Below, one piece after another: positions 27,019-35,502 of a DNA stretch of 64,000 nucleotides (within the stretch, counting starts at the first letter, position 1; every line of letters starts with the position of its first letter). The stretch is from the NCBI RefSeq assembly GCF_002871945.2, contig NZ_CP126963.1:248001-312000 (forward strand), given 5' to 3'. The DNA is from Gleimia hominis. Lineage in GTDB: Bacteria > Actinomycetota > Actinomycetes > Actinomycetales > Actinomycetaceae. The position numbers and the translations under genes were made by a program. The notes beneath the pieces were generated by a model. That model searched no databases, was not told where the DNA came from, and saw only the letters and a list, made by a program, of their open reading frames with translations.

Positions 27019-28031
27019 AACTGCTTTTAATCTGTCTTGATGGCGTGCGTGCAGACTACGCGCTGCCGGACTTTATGGAAGAAAACCCGCTTTTTAAAAC
27101 CCCAGACCACCCTGCGGACCCGCGTTTTTCCAGTGGCGGCAAAGACCACACGCTCCCACCGCAAGAGCGGCCTAAAAACCTGGCGCGCACCCTGAATCGG
27201 CTCGGTCGGGGCGATGAGCATTCCGAAGGCAAAGTGATTCCCATGTGGATGACTCCACCCACGGATTCCGGGCCCGGTTGGTCCACGATCATCACCGGGG
27301 CAACGCATGAGGAATGCAACGTGTGGTGGAATGAGTTCGTTGGCCACGAGCTAGCGAAAACCCCCGATATTCTTTCGCGCGTTTTCTTCGCCAACCCGAA
27401 AGCCCGTACTTTGGCGGCATGCACGTGGGATGCGTTCACCGTCGGATCTGGGCCTGGACCCATGATTCACCAGCGCGTGGACCAGCAGCGAACGGGCCAG
27501 CACAAAGTGTTCCACCCGGACGTTTCAAACGGCGTGCCAGCTGCGGACGCGTCCGTTATCCAGTGGGCCACTTGGCATTTATTGCATGAGGGCCCAGACG
27601 CGGCCGTGGTCTATCTGGAGGGCGTGGACGCGGCGGGGCATGCGCACGGCGCGGAGTCTGAACAGTACCGCGACGCCATCTCTCAGGTGGATGAGTGGGT
27701 GCGATACCTCATTAAAGCCGTTGCGGAACGCTACGAGCAGTTGGGCGAAGAATGGCTGGTGGCAGTCACCACGGACCACGGGCACAAGCCGGAAGGTGGG
27801 CACGGTGAAGATGAAGTGGAGGTGCGCCGCAGCTTCCTCATCACCCACATGATTGGCGGCCAGCTTCCGCAAGTTATTCGCGATAAAGAGGTTCTTCATT
27901 CCCATGAGGTCATGTGGTTGCTCCTCGACGCGATGGGTGTTAAAAGCGGTAGTTATGACGCCCCAGGGGTAGGCGAGCTACAGGATATTGAAACCGTGGG
28001 CCCCACCCGGAACCTCGACTTCGAATGGTGA
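27015..28031 (+). CDS. Alkaline-phosphatase-superfamily protein (type I phosphodiesterase/nucleotide pyrophosphatase-like)
   Basis: 338 residues. The metal-binding ICLDGVRADY opens the protein, the putative nucleophile lies in SGPGWSTIITG near residue 88, and the second metal site appears as GVDAAGHAHG and TTDHGHKPEGGHGED near residue 255. No signal peptide is visible, unlike most secreted members. Its ATG overlaps the GH38 stop by four bases, making it part of the mannosidase operon. The substrate cannot be assigned; a phosphodiester or phosphomonoester on imported glycans (for example mannose-phosphate) would fit the context but is inference. Its last codons initiate a tandem repeat array. 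Confidence 0.82.
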   Translation: MKLLLICLDGVRADYALPDFMEENPLFKTPDHPADPRFSSGGKDHTLPPQERPKNLARTLNRLGRGDEHSEGKVIPMWMTPPTDSGPGWSTIITGATHEECNVWWNEFVGHELAKTPDILSRVFFANPKARTLAACTWDAFTVGSGPGPMIHQRVDQQRTGQHKVFHPDVSNGVPAADASVIQWATWHLLHEGPDAAVVYLEGVDAAGHAHGAESEQYRDAISQVDEWVRYLIKAVAERYEQLGEEWLVAVTTDHGHKPEGGHGEDEVEVRRSFLITHMIGGQLPQVIRDKEVLHSHEVMWLLLDAMGVKSGSYDAPGVGELQDIETVGPTRNLDFEW

Positions 28032-28134
28032 ACGAACGCAGCCCGCGCCACCTATACGAATGGTGAACTAACGCGGCTGGCGTCGGCCACCCATCCGAAT
28101 GGTGAACTAACGCGGCTGGCGTCGGCCACCCATC
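28022..28134. repeat. Tandem repeat grown from the 3' end of a gene (units of 35, 39 and 39 bp)
   Basis: CGAATGGTGAAC, which spans the last codons and stop of the phosphodiesterase gene, recurs at 28057 and 28096, with a diverged copy at 28135. The two 39-bp copies (28057-28095 and 28096-28134) are identical; the first is 35 bp and diverged in its middle. Every copy repeats the gene's Glu-Trp-stop sequence. There is no spacer structure and it is not a CRISPR. Confidence 0.85.
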
Positions 28135-28168
28135 CGAATAGTGACTAGGAACTAAATAACTGGTGATG

Positions 28169-28220
28169 GCACCTCGCGCATCTAAACTATGAGCCGAGCC
28201 TCTAGTTCTGCGCGAGGTGC
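28169..28220. terminator. 12-bp inverted repeat between convergent glycosidase operons
   Basis: GCACCTCGCGCA (28169-28180) and TGCGCGAGGTGC (28209-28220) are perfectly complementary with a 28-base loop. The right arm is inside the last codons of the GH125 gene. It probably terminates both operons, although the loop is long and no T-run is obvious. Confidence 0.5.
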
Positions 28221-29458
28221 AGCATTAGTTCGCACGCCATGGAGTTAGACCAGCTGAACCATTCGCGGGTAAACACGTTTGGGTCACTTGGGTCAAAGCT
28301 CTCGTGCGTCCACCCGGTACCCCCGTCGGTTGTGAGGATGGTTTCTAAGCACCGAGCTGCATCATCCATGGAGCCCGTCAGTCCCTCACAGGCAAGTGCG
28401 ATATGCCAAATGTACCCCTTAGGGGTGTGGGGGCTACCTACCCCAGAAGCGTACGGGCCCGTGTAATAATACGGGTTCGCCTGGCTCAGTACGCGCTCGC
28501 GGGTCGCGCAATAAATCGGATCACTACTGGGAATGTCAGACACGAGCGGCAGGGACAGTAAAGACGGCATGTTCGCATCGTCGGCTATTAACGCGTTGCC
28601 TAAGCCATCGACCTCGTAGGCGTAAACCCCGTCAATAGTCCCGTGTTCTTGCACGCCCGTTTCGATTTCGCGGGCGAGCTGGAGGGCGGATTCTTGCAAC
28701 GCAGGGTCGTCCCAAACCTCGCAGAACTGGGCGATCATGCGACACGCGGAAACCGCCATGAGTTGGGCGGGAATGTTGTACCCGTAGGTGCACGCGTCGT
28801 CTGAGGGGCGGAATCCACTCCACGTCATGCCCGTAACCGCAACGGGAGCGCCGCGGCCCTCTCGCGCCAACGTGTCCACGGGTTCACTGGGCCGCACATG
28901 CCGGTAGGGGGAGCGTTCCTCGTGATGCTGCTCGGTTCGCCACAACGCAACTATTTTCGCAGCAGCCTGGTGAACTTGCGGCGTTAAATGCTCAGGGCCG
29001 TTTAGCTGCCAGAACCGGTGTGCCAGGCGGACGGGAAACGCGAGCGAATCAATCTCGTACTTACGTTCCCACACCTGCGGGCTGAGGTCCAGGTCGTCCG
29101 CAGCGAAATGAGCGCCCGACGCGGTGGCGTTGAACGCGTTCGCGTACGGATCGATATTGATGAAATGCCACTGCTGACGGATCACCGCGCTGATAGTGCG
29201 AGCCACGACGGGTAGGGAAGCGAACCGTAAGAACGGCAGTAGTTGAGCTGAAGAATCGCGCAGCCACATCGCAGGAATATCGCCTGTGATCACGAACACG
29301 CCCCCGCGCGAGGGGGACATCGTGGTCTGCCACGTATTCAACATCAGACGCGTGAACCATTGCCCCGCAACCTGCCCACACGCGCGGGTAATCTTTTGCG
29401 CAGCTTGGTTTAGCGCCTCAACCAGTTCCGGTGGCGCCGGGTTCGTTATCTTCTGCAA
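28202..29458 (-). CDS. Exo-alpha-1,6-mannosidase, GH125
   Basis: 418 residues from the chosen start. GH125 (formerly DUF1237) enzymes release alpha-1,6-linked mannose by inversion. Recognisable segments are ITGDIPAMWLRDSSAQL, INIDPYANAFNATASG, WERKYEIDSLAFPVRLA, GFRPSDDACTYGYNIPA and PKGYIWHIALACEGLT; the acidic residues in these segments form the active site. The TTG start is supported by AGGAGT seven bases upstream; an in-frame ATG at 29551 would add 31 residues unlike the family. There is no signal peptide. It is the downstream partner of GH20 on the minus strand and converges on the GH38 operon. Confidence 0.9.
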   Translation of the reverse strand: MQKITNPAPPELVEALNQAAQKITRACGQVAGQWFTRLMLNTWQTTMSPSRGGVFVITGDIPAMWLRDSSAQLLPFLRFASLPVVARTISAVIRQQWHFINIDPYANAFNATASGAHFAADDLDLSPQVWERKYEIDSLAFPVRLAHRFWQLNGPEHLTPQVHQAAAKIVALWRTEQHHEERSPYRHVRPSEPVDTLAREGRGAPVAVTGMTWSGFRPSDDACTYGYNIPAQLMAVSACRMIAQFCEVWDDPALQESALQLAREIETGVQEHGTIDGVYAYEVDGLGNALIADDANMPSLLSLPLVSDIPSSDPIYCATRERVLSQANPYYYTGPYASGVGSPHTPKGYIWHIALACEGLTGSMDDAARCLETILTTDGGTGWTHESFDPSDPNVFTREWFSWSNSMACELMLHLAQN

Positions 29459-29552
29459 CTGCGTACTCCTATTCCTACAAAACGATTTCTTCGCACCATG
29501 CGGCTCCACCAGCCGAGGCACTAACTGCGCGGCTGGTAATCGCACACGCATA

Positions 29553-29609
29553 TTTACTTGACTTGCGCGGGTTTACTTGTCTTGAGCGGGTTTACTTGAC
29601 TTGCGCGGG
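29553..29609. repeat. Three tandem 19-bp repeats across the end of the GH20 gene
   Basis: Three copies of TTTACTTGACTTGCGCGGG (29553, 29572, 29591; the middle one differs at two positions). The third copy overlaps the stop codon and encodes the last residues (PAQVK) of GH20, so the array looks like duplication outward from the gene end, as at 28022-28134. It fills the gap between GH20 and GH125. Confidence 0.85.
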
Positions 29610-31169
29610 TGGGCGGCACCAGTTTATTTCCGCTGCCGTCAACCGCGCTAGATGCGGCATTAGTTGATCCACGGACTCCACGTGCTCACTCCCACCAGTC
29701 CACAACTGCTGCGCAACTGAGCACCCGCGCGGCCACGCCGAGTACTGCGCTCGCGGCCACGTGCGGATGTACTCGGCCCACACTTGGAACTGTCCGCCGA
29801 GCACCCGCCCGCGTGCAGCCTTGTTTTCAGCTGTAGTGGTTTCAGTTGAAGCGGTGGCAGCTAGATTGGTTTCACCTTGAGGCACAATCGCCTCATGATA
29901 TTTCGCAACCTTCTCAAACGTCACCGGACCACCAATCGAAAGGGGCTCATTCGGCCCCTCGTACTGACTGTTATCCAAATACGTGTATTCCGCGATTGCG
30001 GCAATAACGTCGTGACCAGCGTTAACAGCTTCGGTAATGGCTTTCTTGTCGCGCCACACCATTACGGTCACCTCTTTAGGAGCCCCGCCTTCAAGCACCT
30101 CATCCCACGCCACCACCTGGCGGCCGCGTTCAATCAGATGCTCGGTGATCTGTTCTTCAAACCACGCCTGTGCCTCATGCGTATTCTGCGCCCCAGCTTT
30201 ACGCATCGTTTCTTGCGATGAGGGGTCAGTGAGCCACTCGTCACCTGGGCATTCGTCGCCCCCAATATGAATCGGGGAAGAGGGGAAAACGCTCATCACG
30301 TGATCCAGCACGTCTTTGCAGAACTGCACGGTGGTTTCGTTGAGCTTCAGAACGTGCCCGGAAATGCCAAAACACGTGCGCGGGTGTTGAACGTGGTCGC
30401 ACCCCAGGTGCGGGTACGCGGCGATTGCGGATTCCATGTGCCCGGGCATATCAATCTCGGGCATTATCGTGATCCCCAGTTCATCCGCGTGCTCATTCAG
30501 ACGCATCAACTGTTCAGTCGTGTAGTAGCCACCGTGGGGAATTCCGTCGTGAGCCGCGTAGTCGTCACAATCGTTTTCATCCGGTGGGGGTTGGTGTCCG
30601 CGCACCGTACCGGGCCGCCACGCACCCGTGCGGGTCAGTTCCGGATATTTCGGGATGGGGATGCGCCACCCCTGGTCGTCCGTCAAGTGCAGGTGCAGCA
30701 CGTTCAGTTTGTGCATCGCCATTACATCGAGGTACTTGAGGAGACCTTCAAACGGTAGGAAGTGGCGGGCCACGTCGCTGTGTGCGCCACGCCAGGCGTA
30801 CTTTGGTTCATCTTTAATCTCCACCCGCGCTACGGTGACTTCTTGCATGGGCCCCGGCCCGTAGATCTGCACGGGCATTAGTTGCAGCAGGGTTTGCACT
30901 GCCCGCGCTGCTCCCTGTTCCGTACCGAAGAACAGTTTTACCTGGTGTTCGTTAACCACCAGTCGGTATTGTTCCCCCGCCAGAGTTTCGTCGCGTTCAA
31001 AACTAATGGTGCCGCCTAGGCCGTCTTGCACCGTGAGCCCCCCGGCCTTGCGCAAATGACGCTTTAGCGTGCGTACCGCTTTCACGTCACCGGTAATGAC
31101 AACCGGGTCGGGGAGGGTGAGCTGACCACTCTGCCAGTGAACTTCCTTTGGAGTTGGGATCAGGAGCAT
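29592..31169 (-). CDS. Beta-N-acetylhexosaminidase, GH20
   Basis: 525 residues. GH20 enzymes remove terminal beta-GlcNAc or GalNAc by substrate-assisted catalysis. The N-terminal alpha/beta domain (residues 1-120) precedes a TIM barrel with HLHLTDDQGWRIPI and the catalytic Asp-Glu pair in IHIGGDECPGDEW (D305, E306). There is no signal peptide, in contrast to most surface GH20 enzymes, so it acts on imported oligosaccharides. It is followed by GH125 after a 133-base gap that carries a 19-bp tandem repeat. Upstream is the HAD phosphatase gene on the same strand. Confidence 0.93.
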   Translation of the reverse strand: MLLIPTPKEVHWQSGQLTLPDPVVITGDVKAVRTLKRHLRKAGGLTVQDGLGGTISFERDETLAGEQYRLVVNEHQVKLFFGTEQGAARAVQTLLQLMPVQIYGPGPMQEVTVARVEIKDEPKYAWRGAHSDVARHFLPFEGLLKYLDVMAMHKLNVLHLHLTDDQGWRIPIPKYPELTRTGAWRPGTVRGHQPPPDENDCDDYAAHDGIPHGGYYTTEQLMRLNEHADELGITIMPEIDMPGHMESAIAAYPHLGCDHVQHPRTCFGISGHVLKLNETTVQFCKDVLDHVMSVFPSSPIHIGGDECPGDEWLTDPSSQETMRKAGAQNTHEAQAWFEEQITEHLIERGRQVVAWDEVLEGGAPKEVTVMVWRDKKAITEAVNAGHDVIAAIAEYTYLDNSQYEGPNEPLSIGGPVTFEKVAKYHEAIVPQGETNLAATASTETTTAENKAARGRVLGGQFQVWAEYIRTWPRAQYSAWPRGCSVAQQLWTGGSEHVESVDQLMPHLARLTAAEINWCRPPAQVK

Positions 31170-31236
31170 GTTCTTCCTTTCGTCATCGGCAAGCTAAGAG
31201 TACGGGCGTAAAGCATTGCAGTTGCGTTGCGGCTGA

Positions 31237-31872
31237 TTATTTGAGTTGTGGATTCCACTGGGTGATAGCGGGATCTTGAAGGTTGGCAACATTCTTGTCA
31301 CCGAGGTCGCGTGCGTCGGGTCCAATAGTCACGAGGTATCCTGCTCCCGCCGCGCGCGCAGCGCGGGCGCCCATCGCGGAATCCTCAAACACAACACAGT
31401 TTTCAATCGCTGCGCCGCATCGGTGGGCGGCCTCAAGATACAGGTCGGGGGCGGGTTTAGGACTGTCGACTTCATCGGCTCCGAGCATGGTGGTGAATAA
31501 GTCCGTCCAGCCTACAGCTGTGGTTACTTCGCGCACTATCTGACCCGGTGAGTTAGACGAGATTGCGCGGGGAACTGTTAGCCTCCGAACTAGCGCGTCG
31601 GCTCCCGGGGTGGGGATTACTTCCGTGAGGTTCGCGCGCAACAGTTCCAACATGCGCTGCGCCGTTGTTTGTGGATCCGCGGTGGGGAAGTCGCTGCGGT
31701 AAACGGTGACGACGTCTTCAACCGTGCCGCCCAGCGGGATTTCTCGCTCCAATTTCTTGCCGGCCTCTGCCCAGAGGGATTGAGCCGCTTTGTCCCATGC
31801 GATTTCTGAGTCCGTGAGGGTGTTGTCCATGTCGAATAAAACAGCGCTGACGTGTACAGGTATCTCCTTCAT
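31237..31872 (-). CDS. HAD-superfamily hydrolase, beta-phosphoglucomutase-like subfamily
   Basis: 211 residues. Motif I is LFDMDNTLTDSE (nucleophile Asp near residue 15), motif II is ISSNSPG, and motif III/IV is KPAPDLYLEAA with VFEDSAMGARAARAAG. A helical cap covers residues about 20-90. Members dephosphorylate sugar phosphates or interconvert phosphohexoses. It diverges from the PfkB kinase gene across 28 bases that contain the TGAACGATT motif, so the two are likely co-regulated and together may set the level of a phosphorylated sugar. Confidence 0.85.
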   Translation of the reverse strand: MKEIPVHVSAVLFDMDNTLTDSEIAWDKAAQSLWAEAGKKLEREIPLGGTVEDVVTVYRSDFPTADPQTTAQRMLELLRANLTEVIPTPGADALVRRLTVPRAISSNSPGQIVREVTTAVGWTDLFTTMLGADEVDSPKPAPDLYLEAAHRCGAAIENCVVFEDSAMGARAARAAGAGYLVTIGPDARDLGDKNVANLQDPAITQWNPQLK

Positions 31873-31891
31873 TGAATAAATTTTACCGTAT

Positions 31892-31900
31892 TGAACGATT
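31892..31900. promoter_or_regulatory. Putative regulator site TGAACGATT shared with the deoR promoter
   Basis: An exact copy of the nine bases found at 21456-21464. It lies in the 28-base gap between the divergent HAD and PfkB genes, immediately before the first possible PfkB start. Chance recurrence of a 9-mer in this window is not negligible, but both copies fall in the small intergenic divergent promoters of one pathway. Confidence 0.45.
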
Positions 31901-33061
31901 ATGATCAGAGGTATGGGACGTGGACCAACTCAGCAAACTATCAAAACAGAATCTACGAATCAGCAGGCCCAAAATGTTAAGAGCGTGGATAGCGAAAAAT
32001 GCGTGTTTAGTGAAAATGGCGTACGTGAAGGTGCTTCAGTTTTAGTACTGGGCACCGTGTTTCGCGACATTACGCTGACGGGTCTGGAACGTTTGCCGGT
32101 TGAGGGCGAAGAGATATACGCGAATGCGATCGGCTACAGCTGGGGTGGGATCGCCACGATGGCACGCGTTTCTGCGCGTCTGCACCGACGCACGTGGTTG
32201 TGTGCGCCGATTGGTGACGATGAGGTCAGTGCCAAACTGCTTGCCGACATGCAGGCAGAAAATGTGGACTGTAGTTTGTGCGAGCCAGCTAAAGGCTGGG
32301 CGATTCCCACTACCGTGGCGATGTCTGTGGCCCAGGACCGGGCCATGGTAACAGTAGAAAAACCACCTGTACATTCGATTGGTTTTGCCCCCACCACCGC
32401 AGAAGCTGCAGGTGAGCAAGCGATTGACCACGCGATTATCGACATGCAGACGCAAGTTCCCGCGTGGCTAGCGTGCCAACAGGAAAGTGGGAGTGCGCAG
32501 GTGGAGCGCGGCCCTGCGCGGCAACGGGAGAGTGGGGCTGCGCGGCAGGAGCGCGGCGTTGCGCAGCGTGGGCCGCGGGTTTATGGTTCGTGCGGTTATG
32601 ACTCATCGCAACGTTGGGATCCGCAGGATTTACCGGCGTTGCCAAACACGGACGTGTGGATGCTTAACGAGCTGGAGGCGCAAAAATATGGGGCGGTAGC
32701 TGATCCGGAGGAGGCCGCGCAGAAACTCACCCGGTATGTGCCGGTAATAGTGGTGACACTGGGCGCTGAAGGCATGCTCGCGGTAGATAGTCGCACTGGC
32801 GAGACCGCGCGGGTGCCCGCTTTCCCCGTGATGGTAGCGAACTTTACGGGGGCGGGTGATTCCACGCTCGCTGCTTTTAGTTATTTCGACCAGTTCCACG
32901 TTCCGCTTCAGCAAAAACTGTTGGGATGCGCGTACCTCGTGAGCGAAATTTTGAAACACCCCCAGGGGGCGGCGAACCCACCGGACATTAACGAGCTACG
33001 CAAAGCTGCTAATAACCACCCTGACCTGCATGTAAAAGAGGTAATTGCGAAGCTCTTATGA
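31901..33061 (+). CDS. PfkB-family carbohydrate kinase
   Basis: 386 residues. The ribokinase fold starts near residue 46 (SVLVLGTVFRDITLTGL) and carries GYSWGGIATMARVSARL, the anion-hole and catalytic Asp motif NFTGAGDSTLAAFSYF near residue 315. The first 45 residues are non-conserved and polar, so the true start may be later; ATG 31901 and ATG 31913 are both possible and neither has a good ribosome site. Residues about 188-220 hold an unusual Arg/Gln/Glu/Ala-rich repeated insertion (RGPARQRESGAARQ-like), encoded by imperfect repeats at about 32495-32575. The substrate is likely a sugar released by the glycan locus, which could yield the DeoR effector. Confidence 0.85.
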   Translation: MIRGMGRGPTQQTIKTESTNQQAQNVKSVDSEKCVFSENGVREGASVLVLGTVFRDITLTGLERLPVEGEEIYANAIGYSWGGIATMARVSARLHRRTWLCAPIGDDEVSAKLLADMQAENVDCSLCEPAKGWAIPTTVAMSVAQDRAMVTVEKPPVHSIGFAPTTAEAAGEQAIDHAIIDMQTQVPAWLACQQESGSAQVERGPARQRESGAARQERGVAQRGPRVYGSCGYDSSQRWDPQDLPALPNTDVWMLNELEAQKYGAVADPEEAAQKLTRYVPVIVVTLGAEGMLAVDSRTGETARVPAFPVMVANFTGAGDSTLAAFSYFDQFHVPLQQKLLGCAYLVSEILKHPQGAANPPDINELRKAANNHPDLHVKEVIAKLL

Positions 33062-33427
33062 AGCACAAGCACAGATTTAAAAGTGGCGCATTGATTCAAG
33101 TTGAAGTGTTAGATGAGGTTTTTTATTCTAAAACCACGAACTCAATACTGCGGTCTATCTAGCCGATAGGCCCATCTGCGTGGGATCACTCAGACAGCAA
33201 TCTCGTTCGGTCACATATGTTCACGTTTTACTAGAGAGTGGCTCATTTCACTTTGAGGTTTGTATTTAATGGAATGTGTGCTTTCTCTCGATTGTGACAT
33301 AACCACGAAGTGGACAAATCTGCAGAGGAAATGTGACCACAACAATTGTTGACACTAGTATTGAAGGGCGCCTTCTACAGGGGAAGGTGCCCTTCGGCAA
33401 TTATCCGACAGTGTAGAAAGATTAAAT
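33062..33427. other. AT-richer intergenic region upstream of the OPT transporter
   Basis: 366 bases without a gene. It contains a ten-base palindrome AACAATTGTT (33341-33350) overlapping a TTGACA hexamer (33349-33354) and a hairpin at 33363-33395. Two TGTGAC-like half sites (ATTGTGACATAA near 33293 and AAATGTGACCAC near 33330) flank it. No tRNA or riboswitch was recognised. The palindrome over a good -35 hexamer suggests a regulated promoter for the transporter. Confidence 0.4.
33363..33395 (+). terminator. Hairpin in the OPT transporter leader
   Basis: GAAGGGCGCCTTC, loop of seven, GAAGGTGCCCTTC: a 13-bp stem with one G-U pair, 33 bases before the transporter ATG. No T-run follows, so it could be a leader structure, an attenuator or the end of the preceding transcript. 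Confidence 0.45.
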
Positions 33428-35434
33428 ATGAGTAAAGCAAGCCCTAAGGGGGCTGACCAACCCGGTGCGCCCACCAAGGCCGCAAATGCGCCAATTAAAA
33501 AATTAACGTTCAGAGGAATCGTGATCGGCGGTGTAATCACACTGATCTTCACGGCCGCGAACGTTTATTTAGGGCTCAAAGTTGGTTTGACGTTCGCTAC
33601 GTCTATTCCCGCCGCAGTTATTTCCATGGCCGTCCTTAGGGCTTGGAAGGATCACACGATCCAAGAGAACAACATTGTTCAAACCATTGCTTCCGCTGCA
33701 GGCACCCTCTCTGCAATCATTTTCGTCCTCCCCGGCCTCGTGCTGATCGGCTGGTGGCAAGGATTCCCCTATTGGACAACCGTTGCGGTGTGCGCCGTCG
33801 GTGGCTTCCTTGGGGTCCTATATTCTATTCCGCTTCGACGCGCCCTCGTTACGCATTCAGACTTGCCTTACCCTGAGGGGGTAGCGGCTGCAGAGGTACT
33901 CAAGGTTGGTGACACGCACCAAGCGGGGGCAGACAACCGGCACGGCCTAAAAATTATTGGTGCTGGCGCAGGTGCGTCCGCGCTGATGCAACTGTTGTCC
34001 GCAATGAAAGTGGCAGCCGGTGAACTTTCTGGTGCGCTGCGCATCGGCAGTGGGGGCACCCTCGTGGGTGTGTCCATGTCAATGGCTCTGATGGGCATTG
34101 GGCACCTAGTTGGCGTTGCCGTTGCAGTTGCCATGCTGGTAGGTGTTGGAATCGGCTACTTCGTATTCTTGCCTTACTACACGTCGGGCCAAGTTGGTGC
34201 GGGCGCAGATCTAGCGCAGGTTGCCGGTGACGTGTTCAGCTCTCAGGTGCGTTTCATCGGTGCTGGCGTCATGGCAGTAGCAGCCGTGTGGACCCTCATT
34301 AAAGTAATGGGCCCCGTATTCAAAGGCATCAGCGAATCTCTCGCTTCATCACGTGCCCGCCACGACGGAAAAGTGGTGAGCCGGGAAGAACAAGACATTC
34401 CCATCACCGTGGTGGGCGTGTCGATCCTTGCGCTACTTATTCCAGTGGGCGCATTGATTTTCATGTTCGTGCGCGAAACCCACCTGACGAACGACGCGTT
34501 CAAACTCGTGATCCTCTCGGTCGTGTTCGTGCTTTTAATCGGCTTGTTCGTAGCCGCAGTGTGCGGGTACATGGCGGGTCTGATTGGGGCATCGAACTCA
34601 CCAATTTCCGGGGTTGGTATCCTCGTGGTAATTATTGCCGCCCTCCTAGTGAAAGCACTGCATGGTGCGGCGTCGGGCGATGAAGTGTCCGCATTGGTTG
34701 CGTACACGCTATTCACCGCGGCCGTCGTATTCGGTGTAGCAACTATTTCTAACGACAACCTGCAGGACCTCAAGACGGGGCAGCTGGTTGGCGCAACTCC
34801 TTGGAAACAGCAGGTTGCGTTGATGATCGGCGTTGGGTTCGGCTCGCTGGTGATTCCCCCGGTTCTCGATCTGATGGCATCTTCGTTCGGTTTCGGTACC
34901 AAACCCGGCCAGCTTGCCGCCCCGCAGGCCTCCTTAATTTCTTCGCTGGCTAAAGGCGTGTTCGGTGGCTCTCTGGATTGGGGCCTGATCGGTATTGGTG
35001 CTGCCGTTGGGGTAGTAGTCATTATTATTGATGAGGTTCTAAGCCGGAACACGCGCTACTCGCTGCCACCACTGGCGGTGGGAATGGGCATGTACTTGCC
35101 GTCCGCAGTTACAATCATGATTCCGATCGGTGCGTTCGTCGGCTACTTCTACGACAAGTGGGCGAACACCACGAAACGCCCCGGTGTGACGAAACGGTTC
35201 GGAGTGCTGCTAGCCACCGGCTTGATCGTGGGGGAGTCTCTGTTCGGCGTGCTGAATGCCGCTATAATCGGTGCCGCTGGGAACGACCAAGCGTTAGCTA
35301 TATCTCCGGATGGGTTCGGCGCGGTCTCTGACTTAGCAGGTGTGGTTTTGTTCGTTGGTGGCATGTACGCGCTCTACCGGTGGGTACAACATGTATCTGT
35401 GAAATCCTCCAAAGAGGTCGCGGCTGGGAAATAG
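33428..35434 (+). CDS. Oligopeptide transporter, OPT family
   Basis: 668 residues with about fourteen to sixteen predicted helices. OPT proteins take up small peptides or metal chelates with protons. Features typical of the bacterial branch are ANVYLGLKVGLTFATSIPAAVISM at the first helices, QTIASAAGTLSAIIFVLPGL, the hydrophilic PYPEGVAAAEVLK loop, and GASNSPISGVGI in the second half. The first 25 residues are polar and cytoplasmic. It is monocistronic: a leader hairpin precedes it and a strong bidirectional terminator follows. The substrate cannot be predicted. Confidence 0.9.
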   Translation: MSKASPKGADQPGAPTKAANAPIKKLTFRGIVIGGVITLIFTAANVYLGLKVGLTFATSIPAAVISMAVLRAWKDHTIQENNIVQTIASAAGTLSAIIFVLPGLVLIGWWQGFPYWTTVAVCAVGGFLGVLYSIPLRRALVTHSDLPYPEGVAAAEVLKVGDTHQAGADNRHGLKIIGAGAGASALMQLLSAMKVAAGELSGALRIGSGGTLVGVSMSMALMGIGHLVGVAVAVAMLVGVGIGYFVFLPYYTSGQVGAGADLAQVAGDVFSSQVRFIGAGVMAVAAVWTLIKVMGPVFKGISESLASSRARHDGKVVSREEQDIPITVVGVSILALLIPVGALIFMFVRETHLTNDAFKLVILSVVFVLLIGLFVAAVCGYMAGLIGASNSPISGVGILVVIIAALLVKALHGAASGDEVSALVAYTLFTAAVVFGVATISNDNLQDLKTGQLVGATPWKQQVALMIGVGFGSLVIPPVLDLMASSFGFGTKPGQLAAPQASLISSLAKGVFGGSLDWGLIGIGAAVGVVVIIIDEVLSRNTRYSLPPLAVGMGMYLPSAVTIMIPIGAFVGYFYDKWANTTKRPGVTKRFGVLLATGLIVGESLFGVLNAAIIGAAGNDQALAISPDGFGAVSDLAGVVLFVGGMYALYRWVQHVSVKSSKEVAAGK

Positions 35435-35458
35435 AATCAGCCCGCAAATTGAATAAGG

Positions 35459-35489
35459 TTTCAGCCCCGTGTTTTACACGGGGCTGAAA
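35459..35489. terminator. Strong bidirectional terminator
   Basis: TTTCAGCCCCGTG, loop TTTTA, CACGGGGCTGAAA is a perfect 13-bp stem with A/T ends, between the convergent OPT and adenine deaminase genes. Confidence 0.85.
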
Positions 35490-35502
35490 CACGCGGCAGA
35501 AA

